From contig PMJQ01000108.1 in the NCBI GenBank assembly GCA_003157485.1, forward strand, positions 4,325 to 53,714: a DNA stretch of 49,390 nt. The letters are read 5' to 3'. Positions 37,410 through 45,477 of the stretch are shown one piece after another. The stretch comes from Ignavibacteriota bacterium (lineage in GTDB: Bacteria; Bacteroidota; Ignavibacteria; UBA10030; UBA6906). Each line of letters starts with the position of its first letter. Positions within the stretch are counted from its first letter, which is position 1. The notes under the pieces were generated by a model. That model did no database searches, was not told where the DNA came from, and saw only the letters and a program-made list of their open reading frames with translations. A program made the position numbers and the translations under genes.

Positions 37410-38471
37410 ATGGCGCTCATTGATTTCGGCGGTGTCCGGGAAGAGGTTGTCACGCGTGAGGAGTTCACGCTCGCAAAAGCGCGGGACGTGCTGGGGAAAG
37501 AAGTTGTCGCGATCATCGGTTACGGTCCCCAGGGGCACGGTCAGTCGCTGAACCTGCGTGACAACGGCGTGAATGTCGTGATCGGCCAGCGGAAGGGGGG
37601 GAAAGGCTGGAGCGACGCAGTGCGGGACGGCTGGGTGGAGGGAAAGACCCTCTTTGAGGACATCGAGGAAGCCGTGAGGCGCGGGACAATCGTGCAGATC
37701 CTCCTTTCCGACGCCGGGCAGAAAGAACAGTGGCCCAGGATTCTGAAGAATCTGAAAAAGGGGCAGGCGCTCTGTTTCTCGCACGGGTTCTCGGTCGTGT
37801 TCCGCGATCAGACGGGGGTCGTTCCGCCGAAGGACGTCGACGTGTTCCTCGTCGCCCCGAAAGGCGCCGGACGCACCGTGCGGACGAATTTCCTGGCCGG
37901 GAGCGGGATCAACTCCAGTTTTGCGGTCTTCCAGGATGCAACGGGGAAGGCTGCCGAGAGGGTGACGGCGTTCGGAGTGGCCATCGGGTCGGGATACCTG
38001 TTCCCGACGACGTTCGAGAAAGAAGTGCTGAGCGATCTGACGGGGGAGCGCGGCGTTCTGATGGGGGCGATCGCGGGACTCATGAAAGCGCAGTACGAAA
38101 CGCTCCGCGCGATGGGGCACTCCCCCAGCGAGGCGTTCAACGAAACCGTAGAGGAAGCGACGCAGTCCCTCTATCCCCTCATCGGTGCGAACGGGATGGA
38201 CTGGATGTTCGCCTCCTGCAGCACAACGGCGCAGCGGGGTGCGCTCGACTGGTCGAAGAGGTTTGAGACCGCTGCACGCCCCCTGTTCGAGCTCCTCTAC
38301 AGGGATGTGAGCGAAGGGGTGGAGTCGCGCCGGGTCCTTGACACGTGCAGCGCCCCTGACTACCGGGAGAAGCTCGAGGTGGAGCTCGGGGTCTGGCGGA
38401 ATTCGGAGATGTGGAAGGCAGGGGCTGCGGTGCGGTCCCTCCGGCCCGAAAACTGGAAGAAAAAAGGATAA
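37410..38471 (+). CDS. ilvC: ketol-acid reductoisomerase
   Basis: The 353-residue enzyme rearranges and reduces acetolactate and acetohydroxybutyrate with NAD(P)H. I-I-G-Y-G-P-Q-G-H-G-Q-S-L-N-L-R-D-N-G (about residues 35-53) is the cofactor loop. The C-terminal knotted domain shows the metal-binding acidic residues in D-L-T-G-E-R and E-E-A-T-Q-S. It is slightly longer than standard class I enzymes of about 330-340 residues. It is the last gene of the operon, 48 bases after ilvE, with AAGGAG before the ATG. A strong hairpin follows the stop. Confidence 0.94.
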   Translation: MALIDFGGVREEVVTREEFTLAKARDVLGKEVVAIIGYGPQGHGQSLNLRDNGVNVVIGQRKGGKGWSDAVRDGWVEGKTLFEDIEEAVRRGTIVQILLSDAGQKEQWPRILKNLKKGQALCFSHGFSVVFRDQTGVVPPKDVDVFLVAPKGAGRTVRTNFLAGSGINSSFAVFQDATGKAAERVTAFGVAIGSGYLFPTTFEKEVLSDLTGERGVLMGAIAGLMKAQYETLRAMGHSPSEAFNETVEEATQSLYPLIGANGMDWMFASCSTTAQRGALDWSKRFETAARPLFELLYRDVSEGVESRRVLDTCSAPDYREKLEVELGVWRNSEMWKAGAAVRSLRPENWKKKG

Positions 38472-38478
38472 GATCGTG

Positions 38479-38536
38479 CGCTGCGGGGAGCGGAGCGTCC
38501 CGGAGGCCGCTTGAGTGACGCCGCTCTCCGCGAGCG
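38479..38536 (+). terminator. hairpin after ilvC, candidate operon terminator
   Basis: GCGGGGAGCGG (38483-38493) pairs with CCGCTCTCCGC (38521-38531), with one G-T pair, and CGCT/AGCG extends the base. Only a short TTT follows, so it is not a classic intrinsic terminator, but it lies right after the last gene. Confidence 0.45.
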
Positions 38537-38592
38537 TTTCACCTGTGCAACGCCCCCCCCGGCGGCGATATACCCTTCCCGGCGAACCGGGC

Positions 38593-38621
38593 TTGACTCG
38601 GTTCCCTCTTTACTCTATCTT
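38593..38621 (+). promoter_or_regulatory. promoter of the Yip1-family gene
   Basis: TTGACT (38593-38598) and TATCTT (38616-38621) are 17 bases apart, about 100 bases before the ATG at 38721. The pair indicates separate transcription from the ilv operon. Confidence 0.5.
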
Positions 38622-38720
38622 CATTCCGTCCGGCTCCTGGAAGAAGGGCGCTTCTCTCCGTGACCGGCATCTGGCAAGACCTCGTGCGTTCCCTTCCTTA
38701 CACAACATCCAGGAGGCATC

Positions 38721-39311
38721 ATGAATATCGTGGATAGGGCGAAGAACATCATCCTGACGCCGAAAACCGAGTGGCCGGTAATTGCCGGCGAGGACCCGGT
38801 CGCGGGTCAGATTATTTCCGGGTACGTTATCCCTCTCGCGCTCATCCCCGCCGTTGCCACAATGCTCGGTCTCGGCCTGATCGGCCGCGGGATGCTCACG
38901 TCGTTCACGGCGGGGATTGCCATGGCGATCGTTTCGTTCATCGCCGCCGTGGCGGGAGTCTATCTTACTGCATTTGTCATCGACTATCTTGCGCCAAATT
39001 TCGGATCCCAGAGAAACTTCGGGCGGTCGATGCAGCTTGTCGCCTATTCGTACACCCCGGCCTGGCTTGCGGGGATCCTCACAATCATTCCTGCCCTCGG
39101 CGTCCTTGTGCTTATCGCGGGCCTCTACGGCTTGTATCTCTTGTATCTCGGGCTCCCGCACACAATGAAGACGCCGCAGGACAAAGTCGTGCCCTACATG
39201 GTTGTGTCGATCATCGTCCTGATCATCGTGTATTTCGTCCTGACGGCGATACTGACGATGGTCGTCTTCGGCATATTCGGGTTGAGCGCCATGTCCATGA
39301 TGGGGAGCTGA
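38721..39311 (+). CDS. Yip1-domain inner-membrane protein
   Basis: The 196-residue protein opens with N-I-V-D-R-A-K-N-I-I-L-T-P-K-T-E-W-P-V-I, a cytoplasmic motif characteristic of bacterial Yip1-domain proteins. Five hydrophobic segments follow (about residues 33-53, 62-85, 108-125, 128-146, 160-190). The function of bacterial members is unknown. The start has AGGAGG directly upstream. No partner is evident; galT downstream is convergent. Confidence 0.82.
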   Translation: MNIVDRAKNIILTPKTEWPVIAGEDPVAGQIISGYVIPLALIPAVATMLGLGLIGRGMLTSFTAGIAMAIVSFIAAVAGVYLTAFVIDYLAPNFGSQRNFGRSMQLVAYSYTPAWLAGILTIIPALGVLVLIAGLYGLYLLYLGLPHTMKTPQDKVVPYMVVSIIVLIIVYFVLTAILTMVVFGIFGLSAMSMMGS

Positions 39312-39340
39312 GACGGGGAGGGAAACATGCTGTTGATCGG

Positions 39341-39365
39341 GCGGGGCCGCGGGGAGCGGCCCCGC
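39341..39365. terminator. perfect ten-pair hairpin between convergent genes
   Basis: GCGGGGCCGC and GCGGCCCCGC flank the loop GGGGA. It lies between the Yip1 gene and convergent galT. There is no T-run on either strand, so termination is only inferred from position. Confidence 0.4.
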
Positions 39366-39389
39366 GTCACTTGTAGGGGGGAGTCCCCT

Positions 39390-40388
39390 TCAGTCGACGC
39401 TGACGTCGCGCAGGAACTTCGCGCTCTCCTCGGGGATCGCGGTATTGATGTACATGCCGCTCCCGATTTCGAACCCTGCGGTCCGCACGATGCGGGGGAT
39501 GACGGTGAGGTACCAGTGGAAGTATTCCCTCTGGCCTTCGCGCGCCGGGATCGATCGGATGGAAAAATTGTAGTCCGGGTCGTTCAGGCCGTGATACAGT
39601 TTCCCGAGGACGGTCCTGAGCGTCGCTGCGAGGTCCGTGATCTCATACTCCTCGATTTCGTCGAACGATGAACAGTGGCGCACGGGAAAGATCCAGAGGT
39701 GGAACGGCGAAAGAGCGGCGTAAGGGATGAATGCGACGAAAGAGTCGGTCGAGGCGATGATTCTGTGCCTGTCCGCAAGCTCCCGCCTGAGCGTCGTGCA
39801 GAACACGCAGTCCCCTGTCTCGTCGAAAAACCGGATCGCCTCGTCCATCCTGTGTCGTATCTGTGTCGGGACGATGGGGGTTGCAGTGATCTGTGAATGC
39901 GGATGTACAAGCGAAGTCCCGGCGGACTCGCCGTGGTTCTTGAAAATGATGATCGCCTCGACGCGCGGATCTTTCCTTATCTTCATGTAGCGCGCGCGGT
40001 AGGCGCCGAGTATCGTCCTGAACTCTTCGACGGAGTACAGCGCGGGAGAGAGATCATGCCGCCTGTTCTCAACAACGACTTCGTGAAACCCCACGCCCGA
40101 CATTGAGCGGAACACTCCGTCGACCCGTCTGACCCGGTCCCCTTCCTGCGAGAGCGCGGGGAACTTGTTCTCGACGACGCGCACCTTCCATCCGTCCCGG
40201 TCCGCCACCCTGTACGTTTCCGCGGCGCTCATCGCCTCGTTGCCCGGGCAGAAAGGGCACCCGGGATCGAACTGCGGGAGGGGATCCGACTCCTTTTTCG
40301 GGCGGATGAACTGGTCGGGCCTCCGCGCGCGCTCCTTCGCGATAATCACCCACTCGCGGGTAATGATGTTCTGTCTGAGCTCCGGCAT
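39390..40388 (-). CDS. galT: galactose-1-phosphate uridylyltransferase
   Basis: The 332-residue enzyme swaps UMP between UDP-glucose and galactose-1-phosphate (Leloir pathway). V-H162-P-H164-S-Q holds the nucleophilic His (H164), which becomes uridylylated. Zinc ligands are in C44-P-F-C47, and a second C-V-F-C occurs later. P-E-L-R-Q-N-I-I-T-R-E-W-V-I-I-A is the usual N-terminus. It is cytoplasmic and stands alone here; no galK or galE is adjacent. It could serve galactose released by the large glycosidase at 5799-8897, although the two are 30 kb apart. Confidence 0.92.
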   Translation of the reverse strand: MPELRQNIITREWVIIAKERARRPDQFIRPKKESDPLPQFDPGCPFCPGNEAMSAAETYRVADRDGWKVRVVENKFPALSQEGDRVRRVDGVFRSMSGVGFHEVVVENRRHDLSPALYSVEEFRTILGAYRARYMKIRKDPRVEAIIIFKNHGESAGTSLVHPHSQITATPIVPTQIRHRMDEAIRFFDETGDCVFCTTLRRELADRHRIIASTDSFVAFIPYAALSPFHLWIFPVRHCSSFDEIEEYEITDLAATLRTVLGKLYHGLNDPDYNFSIRSIPAREGQREYFHWYLTVIPRIVRTAGFEIGSGMYINTAIPEESAKFLRDVSVD

Positions 40389-40532
40389 GATGCAACAAGC
40401 TACACAGGGGCTCCGTGAAAGTCAATTTCTTCCAGGGGGGAGCGCCCCTCCGTGTTGCGCTCCGGCAAGCGTTCCGCGAAAGCCTGCTCCGCCGGTTCGT
40501 GTCTGTCGGGGCGAAGGCATGAGGGGCCGATT

Positions 40533-41315
40533 CTATTTCCCTGAATCGATCTGTGCGAGAACCTTCTTCACGTCGACAAGCTTCACCCACGGCTCGATCC
40601 CCGCGGTGGGACCCGTCACCTCGATCGTCACGTTCAGCACGAGCGTCTTTTTCGCAACGCCCCCTTCCGGCTGTTTCATCTCCACGCGGGACATCTGTTT
40701 TGTGTCCTTCAGAGACACCGGATCACAGTAGACGGCGATGCGCTCCGAGCCGTTTTCGACGCCGGATTTCAGCGCGATGACGCCCGGACGTTCGAAAACG
40801 ACCATGTCGGGATCGATGACCGCCCCGGGATTGCTGTTGAAGGAGACGGAGACCTGCACGGGGTCTTTGTGCCCCTCGGTTGCCTTGAGCTGCATCTGAC
40901 CCGACTTCTGCTGCATCTCCATGGCGATTCTGGACATCTCCGCATAATCCCCTTTTGCCTGCGCCTCCGCGATCTTCTTCTGATACTCCTTCTGCAGATC
41001 CTTGCTCTCTTCTTCGGTCTTCTTCTCGGTCCCGAACCTCCTGTTTGCGGAGGCGCCCGTCAGACTGAACTTTCCCGTCCCCGAATTCTTGTACGCCTCC
41101 GTGGGGAGATTGAAGTCCTCGTGTTCCAGGGAGTATCCTGCGGGCTGCCCCAGCGCCTCGAGGACTGCCACAAGCTTCTTTTTGATGACGGATACTTCGT
41201 CACGCGTCAGGGATTGTTCATCCTGGGCGCGTGCCCATCCCCTTCCGGGCCCGGCTGCAACCCAGGTTGTTACAATCAAAAGAGCAGCGGCGGGAACGAG
41301 GCGTACACGGAGCAT
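40533..41315 (-). CDS. secreted protein of unknown function with coiled-coil segment
   Basis: I do not recognise a named family. The 260-residue protein has a signal peptide (about residues 1-30, ending A-R-A-Q). A Lys/Glu/Gln-rich helical segment (about 92-145) with R-R-F-G-T-E-K-K, K-D-L-Q-K-E-Y-Q-K-K-I-A-E-A-Q-A and E-M-Q-Q-K-S-G-Q-M-Q is likely a coiled coil. The C-terminal half is beta-rich. The ATG at 41315 has AAGGAG upstream, so it is a real gene. It is probably periplasmic. The zinc-binding small protein gene lies just upstream on the same strand. Confidence 0.65.
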   Translation of the reverse strand: MLRVRLVPAAALLIVTTWVAAGPGRGWARAQDEQSLTRDEVSVIKKKLVAVLEALGQPAGYSLEHEDFNLPTEAYKNSGTGKFSLTGASANRRFGTEKKTEEESKDLQKEYQKKIAEAQAKGDYAEMSRIAMEMQQKSGQMQLKATEGHKDPVQVSVSFNSNPGAVIDPDMVVFERPGVIALKSGVENGSERIAVYCDPVSLKDTKQMSRVEMKQPEGGVAKKTLVLNVTIEVTGPTAGIEPWVKLVDVKKVLAQIDSGK

Positions 41316-41365
41316 GGCGGTCTCCTTGCGTGGGTGGTTTGATTTAGACGGGGTGTCAGGTTAGA

Positions 41366-41659
41366 TTATGCGCCGGGATCGTCGTCGGGGTCGCGATCCG
41401 GGTCGCTCACGGCTTCAGGGTGCGCGATGAAGAGCTTCGAGCAGAAGTCACCCGAGAATTTCCCCTTCTTTCTGCACTGGGCAAGTGTCTTCCGGATAGC
41501 ACCGAGATCGTCGGCACCGTCGGAGAAGCAGAAGTTCTCCAGCGTTGTGCCGCATTCCGTGCAGTAGACCTTCTCTCCAGCCGGCCCGGAGATCCGTTCC
41601 TTCTTCGGTGTTGCCGCCTGCCGTCGCTTTGGCCGGCGCTTTCGGTCTCCGGTTTTCAT
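41366..41659 (-). CDS. small Cys-rich (zinc-binding) protein
   Basis: The 97-residue protein has a basic N-terminus (R-K-R-R-P-K-R-R), then Y-C-T-E-C-G-T-T-L-E-N-F-C, a single C-R-K-K-G-K-F and F-C-S-K-L-F-I, giving five cysteines. The C-x-x-C plus later Cys suggests one zinc site. An acidic tail (D-P-D-R-D-P-D-D-D-P) ends it. The pattern C-G-x-x-L-E-N-F-C ... C-x-x-x-G-K-F ... F-C-S is one I have seen in small uncharacterised FCB proteins. The ATG at 41659 is preferred over upstream starts (41770) because those residues are not family-like. The function is unknown. Confidence 0.6.
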   Translation of the reverse strand: MKTGDRKRRPKRRQAATPKKERISGPAGEKVYCTECGTTLENFCFSDGADDLGAIRKTLAQCRKKGKFSGDFCSKLFIAHPEAVSDPDRDPDDDPGA

Positions 41660-41780
41660 GAGCTCGCTCGGAAATGAGTAATGCCGGACGCAATATAGAG
41701 AATTGTCCGTAAATGAAAAAGACCCTCCGCCGCGCGCTGCGAGACCGGTCGCTCGAAACTCCGGTCGCACTGACGCCGTG

Positions 41781-41997
41781 TCAGTTCTGCCGGGGACCGG
41801 GGGGGAGATGATCGGTCAGGTATGTTGTCAGGAGCCCGAACAGGTGCCGTGTCGTCCCTTCCCCGTCATAGACCCAGTCGAATGTCCCGTTGATTATCGT
41901 CGTCGAGCCGTCCGACGTCAGCCGGACGATTCCCCCGTGCGGCGGATGTGAGGGTTCCCGCAAGCGCAGCAACAAGAACGATAGTCTGTGTCCGCAT
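41781..41997 (-). pseudogene. remnant of a secreted DPP-IV-type (S9B) peptidase gene
   Basis: From the ATG at 41997 the frame encodes a signal peptide (M-R-T-Q-T-I-V-L-V-A-A-L-A-G-T-L-T-S-A-A). At a run of five G (around 41935-41940) the coding shifts by one base into G-I-V-R-L-T-S-D-G-S, then T-T-I-I-N-G-T-F-D-W-V-Y, a conserved segment of dipeptidyl peptidase IV N-terminal domains. It then diverges and stops at 41781, far short of the roughly 700 residues of a real enzyme. I infer a decayed gene: one base lost or gained in the G-run, and the 3' part deleted. The adjoining M28 peptidase gene is intact. Confidence 0.5.
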
Positions 41998-42174
41998 GGT
42001 GGGCTCCCTCTCGCTGTCGTTTCTGTGTGAATTCCGTGGCGGGAAAAACTACTGTTTCCTTGCGCGAAAATCAAACACGCAAAAATCAAGCCCTGCCTTT
42101 GCTTTCGGAGGTGCCGGTGATTATCTTGGGGGCGTCTTCCTGTCCGCATATCCGCATCACAATAAGGGGAAGAG

Positions 42175-44433
42175 ATGATGAGTGTGCCGCGACCCGCTAT
42201 GATTCTCGCCTTTCTGTTCGCTTCCATCTGTCTCCGTGCGGCCGCCCAGCCGATGGCCGGGTTCGACAGCGCGCGTGCCCTGAGCGAACGCTCTCTCGAA
42301 GTGAAGTTCGACGCCTCGCTGAAGGCGGACAACATGCGCGACTGGATGAAACAGCTCTCCTCGCACGCGCATCACGTCGGGTCAAAGGGGGATGCGGAGA
42401 ATGTGTCGATGATCGCGTCGCTCTTTCGGTCATGGGGATACGACACGCATGTCGAGGAATTCACGGTCCTGTTCCCGACGCCGAAGCTCCGGGTTCTCGA
42501 AATGACCCGTCCGACGTCGTACCGCGCGGTCCTTGCTGAACCTCCCGTCCCGGGGGACACGACGTCAGGCCAGACAGCCGAACAGCTTCCGCTGTACAAT
42601 TGCTACTCGTGCGACGGCGACGTGGCTGGCGAGCTCGTGTACGTCAATTACGGTGTCCCGAAGGACTACGAGGAGCTTGCCCTGCGCGGGATCGACGTGA
42701 AGGGGAAGATCGTCATTGCCCGGTACGGGGGCGCCTGGCGCGGCATCAAGCCCAAGGTTGCGGCGGAGCACGGTGCCCTGGGATGCATCATCTATTCCGA
42801 CCCCCGTGACGACGGGTATTTCCGGGGGGATGTGTACCCGGAAGGTGCGTATCGGAACAGGTTCGGCGGTCAGCGGGGGTCTGTCGAAGACATGCCGCTG
42901 TACCCCGGGGACCCGCTCACGCCGTTTGTCGGCGCCACGAAGAACGCAAAGCGGATTCCGATGAACGAGGCGCGGGTGCTGACGACGATACCCGTCCTTC
43001 CGATATCGTACGCCGATGCGCTCCCGCTCCTTTCCGCGATGGGGGGGCCTGTGGCGCCTGAGGAGTGGCGGGGGGCGCTCCCGATCACGTATCACTGCGG
43101 GCCGGGTCCGGCGGCCGTCCACATGAATCTGGAGTTTTCATGGGACATGGCGCCCATCCGCGACGTGATCGCAATGCTGAAGGGAAGCAGTGAACCCGGA
43201 GAGTGGATCATACGGGGGAATCATCAGGATGCGTGGGTGTTTGGCGCGGGTGATCCCCTGAGCGGTCTGGTGTCGATGATGGAGGAGGCCCGTGGTGTGG
43301 GCGTCCTGGCTGCGGGGGGGTGGCGTCCGGAGCGGACGATTGTGTACTGCGCATGGGACGGTGAGGAACCCGGGCTGCTGGGCTCCACCGAATGGGTGGA
43401 GACGCATGCCGATGAGCTTGCAGGCAAAGCGGCCGTGTACGTCAATTCCGACGGAACCGGAAGGGGCTTCTTCTCCGCCGGCGGGTCCCATACGCTCGAA
43501 TTGTTCATCAACCAGGTTGCACGGGAGGTGACGGACCCGGAAACTCACGTGAGCGTGTCCGAACGCGCAAGGGCGGCGCAGATACTCCATGCATCCGGCA
43601 CGGAGAGAAAGGGAATCCGGGAACGGGCGGACCTGAGGATCGGTGCGCTCGGCTCGGGATCCGATTATTCCCCATTCCTCCAGCATCTCGGCATAGCGTC
43701 GATGAACATCGGCTACGGCGGGGAGGACGGAGGGGGCTCCTATCATTCCGCGTACGATTCCTTCGATCACTATGCGAGGTTCGGCGACCCCGGCTTTGTG
43801 TACGGTGTGACGGAAGCGCAGACCGCCGGCAGGATCGTGCTCCGGCTCGCGGACGCGAATGTCCTTCCGCTCGATTTCGGCGACTTCACCGAGACGATCG
43901 GGCGCTACGTCGGGGAGGTGATGAAGCTCGCCGACGACATGCGTGAGTCGACGGAAGAGCTGAACAGGAATGTCCGCGAGAAGACGTTCGAACTTTCCGC
44001 GGACCCGAAAGATCCGCGGGTCGCGCCGAAATCCGAAGACCCCGTTCCATACTTTGATTTCTCCCCGCTCCAGAACGCTCTGGCGGCTCTCGAAAGGAGC
44101 ACGCACCGGTTCGGCGAAGCGTGGATGGGGGGGCGCTCCGGCGGAGGTCCTCTCCCGGCAGAAACCGCCCGGGCGCTCGACAGGCTTTTCATGGATTTCG
44201 AGAGGACACTGACGACGAAGGAGGGGTTGCCCGGAAGGCCCTGGTACGTTCATGAAATCTACGCGCCCGGACGGTATACCGGATACGGCGTGAAGACGCT
44301 TCCGGGAGTGCGGGAGGCGATCGAGGCGCGAAAGTGGAAGGAGGCGGCCGATCAGGTCGTAATCGCCGCCGGAGTGCTGGAACGGGCCGCAGCGCTCGTC
44401 GAAAGGGGGACGTCGCTCTTGAAGAAAAAGTGA
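42175..44433 (+). CDS. secreted M28-family peptidase, glutamate carboxypeptidase II-like
   Basis: The 752-residue protein has a signal peptide (about 1-24), a protease-associated insertion (about 115-300), the M28 di-zinc catalytic domain and a C-terminal transferrin-receptor-like dimerisation domain (about 610-750). Zinc ligands are H350 (N-H-Q-D-A-W), D360 (G-D-P), E398 and D426 (N-S-D-G-T-G), and H524 (Y-H-S-A-Y-D). E397 in W-D-G-E-E-P-G is the catalytic base. Order and spacing match human GCPII. It should remove C-terminal acidic or other residues from peptides in the periplasm or outside. AAGGGG precedes the ATG. Together with the M13 and S41 enzymes it suggests a peptide-based diet. Confidence 0.92.
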   Translation: MMSVPRPAMILAFLFASICLRAAAQPMAGFDSARALSERSLEVKFDASLKADNMRDWMKQLSSHAHHVGSKGDAENVSMIASLFRSWGYDTHVEEFTVLFPTPKLRVLEMTRPTSYRAVLAEPPVPGDTTSGQTAEQLPLYNCYSCDGDVAGELVYVNYGVPKDYEELALRGIDVKGKIVIARYGGAWRGIKPKVAAEHGALGCIIYSDPRDDGYFRGDVYPEGAYRNRFGGQRGSVEDMPLYPGDPLTPFVGATKNAKRIPMNEARVLTTIPVLPISYADALPLLSAMGGPVAPEEWRGALPITYHCGPGPAAVHMNLEFSWDMAPIRDVIAMLKGSSEPGEWIIRGNHQDAWVFGAGDPLSGLVSMMEEARGVGVLAAGGWRPERTIVYCAWDGEEPGLLGSTEWVETHADELAGKAAVYVNSDGTGRGFFSAGGSHTLELFINQVAREVTDPETHVSVSERARAAQILHASGTERKGIRERADLRIGALGSGSDYSPFLQHLGIASMNIGYGGEDGGGSYHSAYDSFDHYARFGDPGFVYGVTEAQTAGRIVLRLADANVLPLDFGDFTETIGRYVGEVMKLADDMRESTEELNRNVREKTFELSADPKDPRVAPKSEDPVPYFDFSPLQNALAALERSTHRFGEAWMGGRSGGGPLPAETARALDRLFMDFERTLTTKEGLPGRPWYVHEIYAPGRYTGYGVKTLPGVREAIEARKWKEAADQVVIAAGVLERAAALVERGTSLLKKK

Positions 44434-44508
44434 TCGCACGTCTTGCGCATCGTAAAGCCGTATTCGTTTCCTTTCGCCGATCCAATCACAACAACCAGGA
44501 ATACTTCC

Positions 44509-45417
44509 ATGCGCAGTGTATTGCTTCTCTCTCTTCTTCTCTCGCTCGCGGCAATTTCTTCCCCGGGGCAGACGGCTCCTTCCGCCTCGCCTATCGACAT
44601 GATGATGAACTACACGGTCACACCCAACGTCGTCTACTCCGTCGCGAACAACTATGAATGCAAGCTCGACGTATATACCCGGAATCCCCGCGGCACGGTC
44701 GCTCCCACGGTGATTATCATCCACGGCGGAGGCTGGGTGGGCGGGTCAAAGGAGGAGAGGGTTCTCGAAATTCTTCCCTACCTCGACATGGGGTTTCATG
44801 CGATAAACGTCGAGTACCGGATGGCAAGGGTTTCCCCTCCCCCTGCGGCGGTCGAGGACTGCCGCCAGGCGCTGCGCTGGCTCTACGAGCACGCAAAGCA
44901 GTACGGTTTCGATACGACGCGCATTATCGTCACAGGAGGATCCGCGGGGGGGCATCTGGCACTGATGACGGGGATGGTCGACGCCGCGGCGGGGTTCGAT
45001 GCATCGAAGGAATGGGATGATGCGCTCCCCACGATGAAGGTCGCTGCGATAGTCAACTGGTTCGGGATTACCGACGTGAACGAGCTTCTCACCGGGCCGA
45101 ACCGGCAGAGCTACGCCGTGAACTGGCTGGGGAGCCTCCCTGAAAGGGAAAAGGTGGCGGCGCGCGTTTCACCGCTTTCGTATGTCCGGGCCGGTCTTCC
45201 TCCCGTGCTGACGATTCACGGGGATAATGACCAGCTCGTTCCGTATTCGCAGGCGGTGCACCTGCATAAAGCGCTCACCGCGGCCGGTGTGACGAACCGG
45301 CTTGTGACGATCCCGGGGGGGAGGCACGGGGGGTTCACGCGGGATCAGATGGTTTCGGCCTATGCGGCGATACGGGAGTTTCTCGATCAGGCAGGAATCC
45401 ACCCGGCGAACAGATAG
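44509..45417 (+). CDS. secreted alpha/beta hydrolase, esterase-like
   Basis: The 302-residue enzyme has a signal peptide (about 1-21) and an alpha/beta hydrolase fold of the hormone-sensitive-lipase/BD-FAE type. H-G-G-G-W (about 72) forms the oxyanion hole. G-G-S145-A-G-G is the nucleophile elbow, D241 in H-G-D-N-D-Q-L-V-P and H273 in G-G-R-H-G-G-F complete the triad. It should cleave small esters, possibly on decorated sugars. The ATG at 44509 has AGGA about eight bases upstream and begins a clean signal peptide; the earlier start at 44443 lacks one. It follows the M28 gene by 75 bases and ends at a strong terminator. Confidence 0.85.
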   Translation: MRSVLLLSLLLSLAAISSPGQTAPSASPIDMMMNYTVTPNVVYSVANNYECKLDVYTRNPRGTVAPTVIIIHGGGWVGGSKEERVLEILPYLDMGFHAINVEYRMARVSPPPAAVEDCRQALRWLYEHAKQYGFDTTRIIVTGGSAGGHLALMTGMVDAAAGFDASKEWDDALPTMKVAAIVNWFGITDVNELLTGPNRQSYAVNWLGSLPEREKVAARVSPLSYVRAGLPPVLTIHGDNDQLVPYSQAVHLHKALTAAGVTNRLVTIPGGRHGGFTRDQMVSAYAAIREFLDQAGIHPANR

Positions 45418-45425
45418 CTGAACGC

Positions 45426-45459
45426 AAACGGGCGGCATCGCTCTCGCGGCCGCCCGTTT
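45426..45459. terminator. bidirectional intrinsic terminator between convergent genes
   Basis: AAACGGGCGGC (45426-45436) and GCCGCCCGTTT (45449-45459) form an eleven-pair stem ending in TTT on both strands. It sits between the esterase gene and the convergent aminotransferase gene and should serve both. Confidence 0.75.
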
Positions 45460-45477
45460 CACTGAAGGAGAGCAGGG

